A stretch of 60,000 nt of DNA from Symsagittifera roscoffensis. Taxonomy: Eukaryota > Xenacoelomorpha > Acoela > Convolutidae. Each line of letters starts with the position of its first letter. Position 1 is the stretch's first letter. This document shows, in pieces, positions 45,173 to 58,065 of this stretch. Below the pieces are notes generated by a model. It worked only from the letters and a program-made list of their open reading frames with translations. It was not told the DNA's origin and did not search any database. The position numbers and the translations under genes are program-made. Location: contig NC_087062.1 of the NCBI RefSeq assembly GCF_963678635.1, positions 79,363,200 through 79,423,199 on the forward strand, in the 5' to 3' direction.

Positions 45173-48100
45173 TCACCAGACCGTGTCCTGCTCCTCGGTG
45201 GTGGGTCTCTTCAGCTCCACGATGTTGTTCTCATACTCCGCCCACTTGTTCAGCTCCAAGGAGAAGTGCTGTCTCTCCCTCAGAGAGAACCGGAAGTAGT
45301 CCCGCACGAACTTGCACGTCGTAGGACAGGGCTAGATGATAAATCATTCAATTCTGTTTTCATAATTTGTCGTTTTGTGCAATGGCTGAACAAAACAAGG
45401 ATAGCCAGTTACTGTGCAAGTAGCACAGAATGTTCCGACTATAGTCTTAAAAAAAAATTTCAAATTATTGTCGTTTTTTTTCGGGGTGGTGTGATAAAGG
45501 CGCTGAACAAACAACTGATAATTACTTATGAGCGACAGTTATAGTAAAATATGCAAATTGAAAACCAATTTTTGACGAAAAATTAATAGAAAAACGAAAA
45601 AAAAAATGAAAGTTTTTTCCAATTTTTTCTTGCAGTTTTTGAGTTTTTGAAAATTTTCGATTTCAAAAAGGCGCTAAAATTTTAAAAGTAAACTAACGTT
45701 ACCTAGGTTTAAAAAAAATTTCACCGATTAAATTAATCTATTGTAAGCTTTTAAGCAATTAAAATAAGACTGCTCGCACGCCTCATTCGCTCGAAATATG
45801 ATGAAAAACCAAAATATTCAAACCGGTTTTTCTGGACACTGGAAAAAATTTTTTGAAATTTTGTAAGATGGGTGAAATAACGACTGCAAGGGCTTTCAAA
45901 TGATACCAACCCATTCCGATAATTATTTGTGGTACCTGATTTTGCGTGGAAAACAAAAAGAAAAAAACTAAAACACACCCGAATACAAAGTTCCTCCCCA
46001 CTTTCGATGGCCGGAGTAAGACTAAACTGCCTATTAATATGAAATATAGCTATTGAACTGATGATGCTCACACCACTGGAACTTAAAATTGGAGCTTAAA
46101 ATCCAGGTGACTTTACAACACATCGCAGTGATGCCAGTAGAGCATTAAAGAGCATGTGTTTATCTCAAATTCATTAGCGTACTGAGGGGGTGTGGTCCTT
46201 CAATCTGGTCCAGTTTCACAGCAGCAATTACTGCCTGACGAACTCTATAACTTTTCAAAAGTCGCTTTTTGAGGACACTATCAACTTACCGTCAAAAACG
46301 TCCAAAAAACGCTCAAAATCGCAATTTTTCCAAAACAGTGCCTATGGCGCAAAAAATTTGCAACATGGTTTTTCCTGGGTTTGTGCTGAGCTCCAAAAAT
46401 CCAAAATAACTAACCTAGAAAATGTTCCATAAATTTCTCCTGCTTAAAATATCGTTGGCGCTCCACTGCTAAATTTTGATTTCTTTTGACAAATTTGTGT
46501 CATTTCGATAAAAGAGGGGACAAAAATTTTTCAACCAACAAATTGTGTCCCATGAAAAAAAACAAATGTTTCTCTTTTGGCTTAACGATAAGTATGTAGC
46601 ATACAATTTTGATTTAGTAGTGAAACTTTGGTGTCCAATTTATGTTTAAATAAGCAGAATGGTTTAAGAGCAGAATGGGTCCAAGAGCAAAAAAAAGAAA
46701 AAATAATAATTTTCATAAGTTAATCGGTAAATTAAGTATAAGAATTATCAATTTTACCAAAGAAACTAGTATTTTTTGCATGGTTTGTGTAATTCAATCA
46801 AGATTCAAATTTTTTTAAAAAATAAATGAAATTATTCAATTCATTCACAATTCAATCATTTTCTAGGTCTTATTGGCGATTCTGGGAATAGTTTTTATCA
46901 AATAGCCCGTATAAATAAAAAAACACGTTATCATCTTTCTGATTTTCTGCTCTTAGACCCTATCTGCTCGTAGACCATTCTGCTTATTGCTCTGACTCCC
47001 TCTATTTTGATCTCTGAATTAAAGTAGCACTTTCCAGCGCTTGCAGTAATTGTCGTTCTTTCTTCTTACATAATCATAGGCAAACTTTTAACAAGGTCAC
47101 GTCAAGCTAAACTAACCGCGAAAAACTAAAAAAAAGTATGTGCTTAAAACGTGTAATTAGTCAATTGTTCATTCAGAGAAAAAAATAAGGTTTGAAAAAA
47201 CCAATCTGGTGGAACCAGGGGCGGATCTAGGGTTTTCTCGAGGGGGGGGGGGGGGGCGGATTTTCAAAAAATTTTCGAAAATTTTGACGACCTTTTTTTA
47301 GGTCGACCAAATTGATTTTTCGAGCTCTCCCCAAGCACGGTTTTGTCGTAATTTTGGCGAAATTTTTTGCACCGCAGGCAAAATTTTGAAAAAACAGGCA
47401 AAAAAAGGCGTTTTTAGGCACTTTTTGGAAAATTTTGACCAAAAAATTGCGTTTTTTCGGCGCGTGGCCCCCCCCCCCTAAAAATTAGTATATATTGGCG
47501 CCGAAGGCTTCTTAAGAAAAATTTTAAGGTCGGTCTGCCAAAAATGGATTTCTTAAAAAGTATCAAAGGGGGGACCCTTTGGGTCGGCAGGGGGTCGAAT
47601 CCCTGAGAACGGATTATTTAGATCAAAAATTTCATTTTTTGATAATTAACGAAACCAAATTATCTTTAATTTCATTTGATAAAATCATCTGGTTTCTTTA
47701 CTTGACAACAACGAAAAACATAAGCTGTAAAAACATAAACAAATAATCAGGCTAGTTCATTGAAGACATGTAGACCGCTAGAACGTACCCATTTGAACCA
47801 AATTTTATGGACTAGGTAACGAGCCAAACAAATTTCCACTGACCATAGATTCGTTTTTAAATGACATTTTTTTCAAAAACTGTTTTATAACTGCTATTTT
47901 GATCATCTTCATCCAAAATTATAATGAATGGTTGGGATTTTAGATCTCAGAAATTAGTAAAACCATTGGTTCAAAAGGCAGTCTCAAACAAGATCTTACT
48001 CAACCCGGAAAATATCTCAGAACTACAATCTTTCTTGAATTCAAAAATCCATGTATGAAATTTTTCCCAAGTTTGTTAATGTCATGTCCACCATTGCGCC

Positions 48101-51100
48101 CTTTTAAAACCAAAATCGGCAAAACTTAGGAATGAAACTCGCTCGAAAGCATTGGATCAGTTAGATACTTCAATTAAAATTATCAATAAAAACAATCGCT
48201 TTGACAGAAAAAGTTTCACCGTTGAAGACGGACGCCTAGCTTAACGGACTGGGGGACTTGAACAAGGGGACAAATAATCCTGGATCACAATATCATCCAC
48301 CTCTCAGACTTCTAAAAACTCATGAAATGAAAAAATCTACAAACAAAAGAAAATTACTAGAAAAGGTGTCGGCAAGTGATTTACAGAAGGTATTTATATT
48401 GATCTTAAACTGAAACCATACAACGCATTGAAGCCCAATTATCCGCATTAACGATGAGCTACGAAGAAAAAACAGCAAAAAAGGTTGAAACACTGCTAAA
48501 TAAATCGTTAACCTGTAATTTCAAAAAACGTCAAATCTCTTCTGGAAAAATTTGGGCAAAAAGTCTACCCATCTCACTTGGAAAATTCAACAACTATTTC
48601 AATAAGCAGAATCCATATAAACTTCTGCGTAAATATCAGAAAAAAAGGGCTGCATAAAACAAACTGTATGTAGAAAATCTATTACACGCAAAACTTGCAA
48701 AAAATATAACTCGCTTTGATACTACACAAACGTCTGGCGGAAACTGTGAATATTTAAAGCACAACCATCTGTCATTTTTGAGAGTTTTCTTAGCAAACTT
48801 GCAGATCCAATTGGACTTTGTAATTCAAATCACTATCAATTAGGATTCAGTAAAAGCAGGTGCAACCTTTTGGAACTTTCAAATTTCAAATTTTGTCGGA
48901 CAAGTGTATCTTAACTTTACTAAACTCAAGTCTTTGTTTTCAACCCAATTATGAACTCAACAGATGAAAACGAGCTAATTTTCTTCCAATCTATTTCTAA
49001 TTCAGAAAAAAAATCATCATTAATACTGAAAAACTGATTGAAAAAAGGTCACGTATTCAACAGCTAAGGAAAAAGAGCCGATCGTAAGTTACCGTCCCAT
49101 CCAATCTCGTTCACCGACCGCTGCTCGAACAAACTGATTGAGTCAATAATGATGGACTGCAAAATCCTGAAAAAAGTCAAAACTGAAGTCAAGTTATGAC
49201 AACCCCTGAGCAAGTTCGGAGCCTACAAAAATACATTCAAACTTGACCTGCTCATGAAGGTCGGATTGCTCTTCAGCGATGACAAGCTCGTGGTAACGGG
49301 AGTCTTGCGTTCTTCTTACGTGGTTTTGCCTCAGGAGACATTCAGGAAAGTTATAGATGAAGTTTCTGGCAAAAAGTATCTAGTGGTCGCAATTTTACAA
49401 GTGAAATTTAGCATCACGAAAACAAACTGTTCGGAAAGTTTAAAAGCTGGTGAGAAATTTAAAGTAATCTTGCGGGTTTCAAACACGCACAAAATATCAA
49501 AAATTAAGAATGGGAGAGAAGGAAACAATTTAGACTTCGCGGGCCTGTTGAAAAAGCCTTCTGGCGGATCAGATCGAATTCTTTTTTTTATCAATCGTTA
49601 CTCGAAAATTCCCCCGATGTTAAGCAGTACCACGACTCGACTCGTTTTTTTTTCATATCCGATATTTAAAATCCTCGTGGATTTCCAACATCTGTTAGAG
49701 TAGATCACGATTCCTGTTTGATTTCGAATGGTTCTCCAAATTTCTGCAAGAAGAGTATTTTTAACGTAATTTTATGTACAGTATGGGCTGATAGATCCAA
49801 TTGAGTGGTAGAACGGATTATTTAGATCAAAAATTTCATTTTTTGATAATTAACGAAACCAAACTATCTTTAATTCCAATTGATAAAATCATCTGGTTTC
49901 TTTACTTGACAACGAAACCATCAATCGGAAGAACACCTTTCATGAAACATTTCAACAGATCACCTAACCCTTTTTGAAACTTGGTCTTATACAATTTTTA
50001 TAGATAAAGTGATGTCAATCATATCAAACACAAAAGCATAAGACTGGGCGGAATTGATCAAATATAAATCAAATAATCAATGAAAACTCGCAAGAAAAAA
50101 CAGGATGTCCGAAAAAGAGACGGAAAAAGCGGAGAAAAAACATTTCCGTCAAACGGAGAGCCCCACTACCAAATCTCTTTACACAAGAAGTTAAATGGTC
50201 TAGAAAAACGTTTAACCAAAATGAGGCTTATTTCAGATCTTTAAAAGAGAAAGGTATTCAGGACGCTGACCACAAAAAAAAACAATCGACAACAGAAGCA
50301 CTATCACAAAAAAAGACTTAGCTTTTAGACAAAGAAATTCCAACTTTGTTCACTCCTAAAACTAAACCATTGGTGAGCATCTTTAGTGTAACAGGAAACA
50401 GGAGGAGAAACTCCGTGACTAAAAGACAGAACTCTGGACTTGCAGAGCCCTCATTTAGCAGACAAATTGAAAAGATTTGGTCAACAAGGAGGAGGACATC
50501 AACAAAAGATCATAATTGACCAATTATTATTTCTGCTTCTATTTAGATAAATCAGCGTCCTTAGAGTTTGACTAGGATAATGTTTCATGCAACTACTTGT
50601 CAAAGGAACCTTGTGTTACTCTAAATTTCAAACTATCACGTCTGAAAGCTAATTGGAGAACTCCCGGCACTCAACATTTGACGATCACTAAAAAGCGGAC
50701 AACCAAACAACACCGTCAAAGGGTACAGCGGCAAACTGTATATCATTAGCGTTCTCCAAAGAATTACCAGACGATCTTCAGCTCCTTCAGCCCATCAGCA
50801 AACTCTTCTAGACTTTCGTAGAATTGCTGAACCACCTTGTTTCTTTGGAGAAAGATGTTTTGTAGACCGAGTATTGTCGACTTAAAGATTGGCGATATAC
50901 TTAGAGAAGGAGTCAGAGCGACCGTATGTCGATGTGATTGTTTTAAACAGGACTCCAGCGAAAGATAAACCACACAGGCCCCCACAAAATCCACTCCTCT
51001 TCAGATCTCTTGATTCCAAAGCTACTCGCATCCAAACACAAGACCAATGTAGAGGAAACGACCGAAGATACAGCTTCTTCAAATTTCTCGATAATCCCAC

Positions 51101-54100
51101 CATGATAGCACTGGTTCGATTTTGGCTGACGCCCGGGTCGAGATCCCGCTCAAAAACCGCTCAAGATATGAGCGGTTTGAGCGGTTTTCCAGCAAGATTT
51201 GAGCGGTTTGAGCGGTTTGGGCGGTTTTTTTGGAAAAACCGCTCAAACCGCTCAAATCTTGCTTAAAAAACCGCTCAAAAACCGCTCATTTCTTGCGGTG
51301 ATTTTTGAACGGTTTTTCAAGCAACATTTGAGCGGTTTTTAAGCGGTTTTTGAGCGGTCTCATAAAGAAAACTGATTAAACTGTTCAGAGATTGCACGTC
51401 TTATGGGGTAAGTTTAAACGCTAATTGAGCCTCATTTGAGTTTTCAAAAAATGCTTATCTTACAATTTCCATATATGAAAAAATGCTTATCGTACAATTT
51501 CCATATATGAAAAAACGTTTACCTACAATTTCCATATATGAAAAAATGTTCATCCTACAATTTCCATATATGAAAAAATGCTTATCCTAGAGTTTTTTTT
51601 TTTTTACAATTTTCTGAGTCTATGAAACTGTAGGAGTTTATAGGATAGGCATTTTTTCATATATGGAAATTGTAGGACAAGCATTTTTGGTCAACCCGGG
51701 AATTTAAAAAATGTGCTCAACCGTTCTCAACTCAACCAAAATTTTTTTTCGATGTCTTGACCTAAAACAATGTGAGTGACTTTTTTCAAATGCTCGAGCA
51801 AAATAACCAATGGAAAGTATGTAAGTATGTGTATGTACGTATGTATGTATGTATAAAAAAAAAATTTTTAAATTTTTTTAAATTCATTAAGATTTGAGCG
51901 GTTTGAGCGTTTTTTTTTTCGTTAAGCCGCTCAAAACTGTTCAAATCTTGCGCGGTTTTTGAGCGGTTTTTTTAGATAAACCGTTCAAAAACCGCTCAAA
52001 CCGCTCATTTTGAAGCAAGATTTTGAGCGTAATTGTCTAAAAAAACCGCTCAAACCGCTCAAATCTTGCTTCAAATTAGGTGAAAAATCTCGACTCGGGC
52101 GTAGATGATACTACTCAAGAACTTTTTGCCTGGCGATATGTTTTCAGTCACATACACAAAAGTCAGGGCAAAAGCAGACTTTTTCCACATTAAATTCAAC
52201 AATGCATTGAGACTGTCATAAAATCGAACTTCTAGGGTTTTGTCTTTGGCAAATATAGATTTTGTAGATCTGTTTTATCCAAAAATAAACCAATTTTAGC
52301 TTACAATCAGTTATTTTTTTACATTTTTACCTCAAACTGATAGCAAATGTTGTTATTAATTTATTTCTATTTGAATTGTAATCATTCAAAAAATATATCT
52401 TAATGAAATACTTTTTTTGGTATATAAACTGAATTCTGAAAACTTATTTTAATTGTTTTTTGATGAATTCCGTGGTGCTATAGTAGAAAGGTTTGACAAT
52501 TTTTGTTTCAAATGTCGTTCGTCCGTGGGGTGAAGGGACAAAGGAGTGCTAAATTGGCTACCATTCAGTTGTAAGGATACAAAAAATCCCCTGCATCGAG
52601 GAACGTTGTGAATTGTGTTTTTCTTGTGGTTGAAAAATGATATTCATTTCCTTACCTTTCCTTGTAACTATTTGAAATCTAGTAGATTTGCACAAAAAAA
52701 AACACATTCAATTCAAGTTTTTTCTTTTACTAAAATTGTCGTTACTGTTATATGACCAAATAGTTAAGAATAAGAAATCAGCGGAACATTCATGAAAACT
52801 TTCTAACAAAAAATGAGAGAAAATTGGCTCAATTGCTTGGATCTGAGATATGAACACAGTCAGCAAAAACTTTGTTAAACACAAACAACAATGATGTTAC
52901 AACGGGTCTTGTACCCATTTTTAAAGGAAAGTCCGTTCACAAACTGTTTCTTGATAGCTATTTTGATTGCGTCGAAAGGATCATTAGAGCAAATTTTTAA
53001 AGAATATCAAATTCATCAGAAAACAAGAACATGGTAGAGAAAATGGAAATTTTTGTGTTCATCCAAAAAAAAACATTGAATGTTTGGGGATTAAGATCTC
53101 AGATATGATTAAAACCATTGGTTGGAAAGACAGATTTGAACGAGATATGGTTTTTGTTGCGTTGCGAAACGATCTACAGGGGAAACCCGTCGAATATCTA
53201 AGCACTTTATCCATACTTGGGCATGCAGTAAAAGTTCAGAATTGATCAGTTCTCATGTTATAGTGAAGAAAAACAAAGAATAAAATTTTCAGTCAAAACA
53301 ACCATGAACGCAAAAAAATTGTTGAGAAAACAAAACAAATTTACAAAAATTGGGGTTCATTTTAGAAGAGAATGCATGATCAATTGAATTTTCATCTACT
53401 GACTTTTTGGATCAATTTCGTTTAAATCTCTTTAAAATAATTTCATCACTGTTAGCCCGGGTTTGCCAACCTATAAAAATATCCCCTATCTTAGAACTTT
53501 TCATGAGATTTATTGGAAAGTTTAGCTATCTTAAGTCTTTCTGATAAGAAGTTGCAAGACTCTATAAAAAAATTTCTTTGATAGTGAACTTTTTTCAACC
53601 TGGGAGGCTAATTATTTCAGGTTTATTCCATCTAAATAATTAAAATGTGTTCACAATTTTTCTTTTAACGTTTCAGCTCAGTTATCTGACCTCTATCGCA
53701 AAGTGCTTCAATGGGAAAATTTATTTTCTCGAACTTGGGCCAAACAAGCAAAAAATGAGACTTTAACGAACAAAATTAGAGAAGATAGATGATAATTTTG
53801 TATTGGGAAGGCTGAAACAGTTCACAGAAGCGCAAAGGCGAACAAAAACTCCCGAGCGAATGATACGACAACCCGGTGAGACACGCAAACAAATGGATCT
53901 GAAAAAGAGAGACTACAGGGGATACCCAGTAAAACTTCAACAAACTATTCAAGGCTGCTTTAGAGGCATAGATTTACACTGGCGAGCTGAACGTCATGTT
54001 CCCCAATCTACCCGTTGGTAAAAACATCATTGGGCTTATTCAGAATCAAATTCAGAAAAATGCGTTGGTTTTCACGAAGACTTAAAAAACTAGTTAAAAA

Positions 54101-57100
54101 ATTACTTCGGGCTCAAACAAGTAAGACGACAGAATAAAAAACAGACATATTTTGTCGAGCCTCGAGGTTTTTTGTTCCTCAACCAAACCAAACAGAAAGT
54201 TCAAAAAAATGTACACAAATATATACAGAAAAATTAATTTTCCGTTGACGTAGAGCTATGGTACTGTGCATGTGCGAAAACTATGTTTTTATCATATTAT
54301 TTAATGATTGCGCGGTATTATCAAGGTCTCTTGTCGCTGACCTATCATTGGGGCTGAAATCGGCGTGACGTTGAAATACGTTATGTAAGTTTTGAGTGAG
54401 TCGAACTTTTAACAAAATCACTCTAGCTTAAGAGTCCAGATTTTCAGGTATCACAAGAGACTAAGTTACTCGTGCTTTGATGTTTTGCTCTGCGAGACCC
54501 ACACGAGTACCCAACAGTGGAGTTTTTTTTCAAAATTGATATGGGTAATTTCAAAAAACGAAGGGAAGCAATTCGATGCTCTCATTTTTCAGACCACGAA
54601 AAATTGCCTCCCCGAATCACTAAAAATGAAAACAAACTGAACTAAGTATGATTATTTTGAAAAACTACACACTTCGCCGCCATCCCTGGTGTGAACACTT
54701 GATAGTTACTGCAGCAATTGTGCAAACCTGGAAGTTGATGTAGTTCTGACTAGTGGTGGTGACGATGTTCATGATGCAGGTGGGCTCACTGGACAGGGAC
54801 ATCTGCAGACAGCTGTTTTGGAAGCATACATAGCACTCCCTCGATATATACAGGTTGCCCGCCTTGTAGTGGTACAGGTCACCTAAACACAATAAATCAT
54901 CCTAACATCATTCTCCTTCTTGTCAAACACTTCTTTTCTAAATAGAAGCATGAACTCATTCAGAAGCTCCATAAGTTACTGCGAGCAACCAGTGAAACAG
55001 TAGTGGATTTCGGAAAAGGGAAAGCAAACGCATCTTCCCACAAGGTTTTTGCTTGATACCAACGAATAGATCAGCGCCTGATCGCAACAATTAAAACTAA
55101 ATATCATTTTCTGCAGTTTATAGACTTTTCTAACTCAACTTAATTCTACTTCGGCCCAAATTCGATGCTTGACTTTCATTGACCCTGAGCACACTTTGTA
55201 GGATTGATTTGCCTACGATCTCGTCGTTTTTCAATAAAACGCGGATTTAAGGGGGGGGGGGGGGGAGGGTTCCGGATTCTCATTCAGGAAATTGACCCCA
55301 AACGCAGAACTAAAAATCCTTTTTTTTCCTCAAAAAAATTCAAATGGCACCAGTTCTTTTGGTAGCTCAAATCCCATTGCTTGTTTTCAGTTTTAACTTT
55401 ACTTTATAGAAAGTTTGCCGATCAACTCAAGTTCATTGAGATACTTCGTTTCCCTCAGTTATTTTTGTAAAGAGCAGAAATTGAAGAAAAAACATAACAT
55501 AAACTCGTCATATAATTTGTCAATAACATATAATTCGTCATATATAATACAGTGCTGATTTAAATTAACCGAACAAAACGCGTTAAACTTGAAATTTAAA
55601 GTCCGTTTTTCTCAAATTGGGTTGAAATTAGGTGAAAACTTATGAAGACAAAACTTGCTTAAAATTTTAGCAGAATTAATATGGTGTAATTTATTTTGCA
55701 AAATTCGGGCCCGAAATTTTAGCCCAAAAATTGGTCATTTTGGCTTTCCTTAGTTATCAAAAATTACGCTTACCAAAAACTACGCCGAAAATACCAAGTC
55801 GATCAAAGACATAATTATATCAAAGTGAGCCCCCTACGTAGCCCAACAAACTTTATGAAGAGTATTTTCTCCAAAAAATATTGCAAATTAATTAAAAATT
55901 GTTTTTAAATAAAAAGTTGGTATTTTATATAGTAAAAACGACCTTTTTTGTCTATCAAACAAAAATAAATTAACTTATACAATTTTTTGGAGATTATACC
56001 CTTCTTAAAGTTTGTTGGGCTACGTAAGGGGCTCACTTTGATATAATTATGTCTTTGATCGACTGGGTATTTTCGGCGTAGTTTTTGGTAAGCGTAATTT
56101 TTGATAACTAAGGAAAGCCAAAATGACCAATTTTTGGGCTAAAATTTCGGGCCCGAATTTTGCAAAATAAATTACACCATATTAATTCTGCTAAAATTTT
56201 AAGCAAGTTTTGTCTTCATAAGTTTTCACCTAAACTCAACCCAATTTGAGAAAAACGAGTTTTAAATTTCAAGTTTAACGCGTTTTGTCCGGCTAATTTA
56301 AATCAGCACTGTATTAAATTTATTTAAAGTAGTGCAAAAATCCAACAATATAAATCATTTATCGTTGAATGAGCACCAACTTGAGCAAGCGCAGAACGTA
56401 ATTCAACCTGTTGAAGCGCCGCTGAGAACTTTCTATTAAGTACTGTCTTCTAGGTACAATAAGTACTATTGGTTAATCTATGTACCATTTAACCAGAAAA
56501 AAGTTTATTGATTAAAAGAAATTCAAATTTTGAACTCTTATAGTTTATTAGTATATTTATCTCGCATCTTATTAATATATTCTTTCGGGAATTTATACGA
56601 GCAAAAAATTGGTGTAAACATGTGACTTCATATGAATCAAAATGAGCATCAAATTAAGAAATTTGACAAAAAAAAAATAAATATACTGTAATGAAAACGA
56701 AAATTATCTGCTCAAAACTAAACGAATTGCTTGAAAAGCTTCAAAAAACTGAGCAAAAAATCCATGTTTAGCAGTAAAAAAAATTTGAAGTACAAAAGCG
56801 CCAAAAATTGAATAGCGTGCAACTATACCAAAAAAAGTCGAAAAGTTATAAGAGGTGCAAAATTTCTATGCATTCTATGCTGAGGCGAAGGCAAGAAAAT
56901 AAAATCAAATACAATCTAGTTTTTTTATTCGAATCAATCAAATCATCTGAGGTTAGATGTTATGCTATCTGCAATGTGAATAAAAAAAGCTCTGATAAAG
57001 ATACTGATTCAATCGAACCTTTGGGAGTTTTTTCAGAGTCCAAGCTGCGCAAAATTAACTTATTTTGTGGGACATCTGTTGATTATGGAGGTTTTTTGAA

Positions 57101-57451
57101 ATCCTATATGTGCCAAATTCTTAGAGTTTCAGTTGTTTGGACCGGAAGCCTTCGAAAAATATCTGTATTGAAAAAATAGTCAAATTTTGTTTTAATTTTT
57201 GAATGTTTTTTAAAAAAGAAAGAGAAGAAGTTTGATTGTTCTGGGATTTTTCTTATAACATTTTTGCTTTTAGCTTCGCAATTAAAAATTGGGAATATAA
57301 TTTTAACTACCTTTGGAAAAAAAAACTTACGCAAAGCCCCCAGTTCCTGTTTTACCGACCACTGCATTGAGGAGGCTGTAGAAACTATACTCGGTAGCAG
57401 CAGAAAACTGAAGAGGAAGAGAATCAACTTAGCACCTAGCGCTGATTTCAT
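45173..57451 (-). CDS. Unknown secreted or luminal protein, multi-exon, incomplete model
   Basis: Exons: 57451-57331, 54882-54728, 50880-50768, 49329-49248, 49156-49093, and a probable last exon 45331-45173. The first five join in phase (1, 0, 2, 0) with GT/AG sites, giving 178 codons. Exon 1 encodes a clear signal peptide (MKSALGAKLILFLFSFLLLP). Exon 2 has a Cys cluster (ECYVCFQNSC). Exons 3-5 are helical and charged (VVQQFYESLEEFADGLKEL). The last has CPTTC and an acidic helix, ending DTVW and TGA. These exons are much richer in G/C at third positions than their surroundings. Exon 5 ends in phase 1 but the last exon needs phase 0, so at least one exon between 45332 and 49092 was not found. 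Family not recognised. Confidence 0.7.
45790..46015 (-). repeat. Dispersed repeat, copy 2 (inverted relative to 19206-19412)
   Basis: On the minus strand it carries TTTGTATTCGGGTGTGTTTTA and a similar tail to 19206-19412. Non-coding. Confidence 0.6.
46016..47215. other. Intronic non-coding interval
   Basis: Lies in an intron of the minus-strand gene. A GC-richer patch at 46190-46260 could be an exon but lacks paired splice sites in the needed phase. Nothing else supported. Confidence 0.4.
47216..47606 (+). mobile_element. hAT-type MITE copy, right end truncated
   Basis: Starts CAGGGGCGGATCTAGGG and keeps CTCGAG plus poly-G, ACCAAATTGATTTTTCGAG, AAAACAGGCAAAAAAAGGCG and GTCGAATCCCTGAG, in the order of the 18235 copy. 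It lacks the complementary right terminus; another repeat begins at 47607. Confidence 0.75.
47607..47713 (+). repeat. ~106-bp repeat, copy 1
   Basis: GAACGGATTATTTAGATC to TTCTTTACTTGACAAC, nearly identical to 49811-49916. In this copy it abuts the broken end of the hAT MITE. Confidence 0.8.
49811..49916 (+). repeat. ~106-bp repeat, copy 2
   Basis: Matches 47607-47713 with a few substitutions. It starts just after GAGTGGTA and ends before GAAACCATC. No terminal repeats seen. Confidence 0.8.
51446..51589 (+). repeat. 32-bp tandem array inside the foldback element
   Basis: Four units (TACAATTTCCATATATG core) at 51446, 51478, 51510 and 51541 plus a partial fifth. An inverted copy of the unit lies at about 51643-51687. 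Confidence 0.9.
51817..51853 (+). repeat. (GTAT)n microsatellite
   Basis: Imperfect GTAT/GTAC repeats, followed by an A-run. Confidence 0.85.
52103..54727. other. Intronic non-coding interval
   Basis: Part of an intron of the minus-strand gene. About 53090-53120 (AGATCTCAGATATGATTAAAACC) resembles 47940-47970, a weak dispersed repeat. The frame at 53803-54021 has no support as a gene. Confidence 0.4.
55550..56311. mobile_element. Palindromic MITE, Tc1/mariner-like, TA target
   Basis: Starts CAGTGCTGATTTAAATTA and ends with its complement, flanked by TA (55548-55549 and 56312-56313). The inverted arms run about 320 bases each (left to about 55870, right from about 55990) with high identity around a short loop. 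No transposase. Confidence 0.88.
56314..57330. other. Intronic non-coding interval
   Basis: Between the palindromic MITE and exon 1 of the minus-strand gene. The + frame at 56808-57179 lacks splice, codon-bias or domain support. Confidence 0.4.
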
Positions 57452-57525
57452 TGCAAATCTAAAAAGAAGAAAAATTTAGAAGTCGCAGCAATCATGGCAA
57501 TTTGATCACAGGAAATGATACACTA

Positions 57526-58063
57526 GTGGACAAAATTAAGGGCAGTTCAGGATTTTACTCTGTAAAATGCCTGTTTGCAATAAACCTTTTGGACATCATT
57601 TGCTTCGAATTTCGGTAAAATTGATACATTGACCGAGAGCAAATGATCAGAACTACAATCTGTGAAAGTATCAAAATTTATTTTCAGTGACTCACCAATG
57701 TAATCCGGGTCTGAAAACTCCAGTTTTCCTCACCTGCACAATTTGTTCACGCAACGCGAAACATTCTCAAGGAGAAAGCGGAAATAATCAGTGTGAAATT
57801 TTACTAAACTTAGACGTTTGGTACTTATTCACGCGAAGAAAAAAACTTAAGACAGGTGAGGAAAACTGGATTTTTTAGACTCGGATTACATTGGTAAGTC
57901 ATTGAAACCAAATTTTGAAACTTTTGCAGATTGTAGCTCTGATCAATTGCTCTCGGTCAATGTAAAAACTTTATTGAACTTCGAAGGCAACGTTTTCCAA
58001 AATACACATGAAAACGATCATTTTGCAAAGTATAACCCAGAATTTGCGCTTAACTTTGTCCAC
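57526..58063. mobile_element. Palindromic MITE (538 bp), TA target
   Basis: Ends GTGGACAAAATTAAG and CTTAACTTTGTCCAC with TA on both sides (57524-57525 and 58064-58065). The arms pair over most of the length (CAGTTTTCCTCACCTG against CAGGTGAGGAAAACTG). It lies just upstream of the minus-strand gene's first exon, where it could affect the promoter. No coding capacity. Confidence 0.85.
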
Positions 58064-58065
58064 TA

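Larger units (their letters stand above)
51129..52102. mobile_element. Foldback-type element with GCTCAAACCG subterminal arrays
   Basis: Ends ACGCCCGGGTCGAGAT (51129-51144) and ATCTCGACTCGGGCGT (52087-52102) are inverted repeats with one mismatch. Inside each end are many GAGCGGTTT/AAACCGCTC motifs in both orientations, able to fold on themselves. The centre holds a 32-bp tandem array and its inverted copy. No coding capacity. Target duplication not clear. It lies in an intron of the minus-strand gene. Confidence 0.8.

Noticed and set aside
45143-45544. 133-codon frame on the + strand
   Set aside because: It is the shadow of the GC-rich minus-strand exon 45331-45173, whose frame has better codon bias and splice context.
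46190-46260. GC-richer patch, candidate missing exon of the minus-strand gene
   Set aside because: No acceptor and donor pair gives phase 1 in and phase 0 out without a stop.
49254-49703. 149-codon + strand frame with protein-like composition
   Set aside because: It overlaps minus-strand exon 49329-49248, which has matching splice phases on both sides. The rest of the + frame is AT-biased with no domain.
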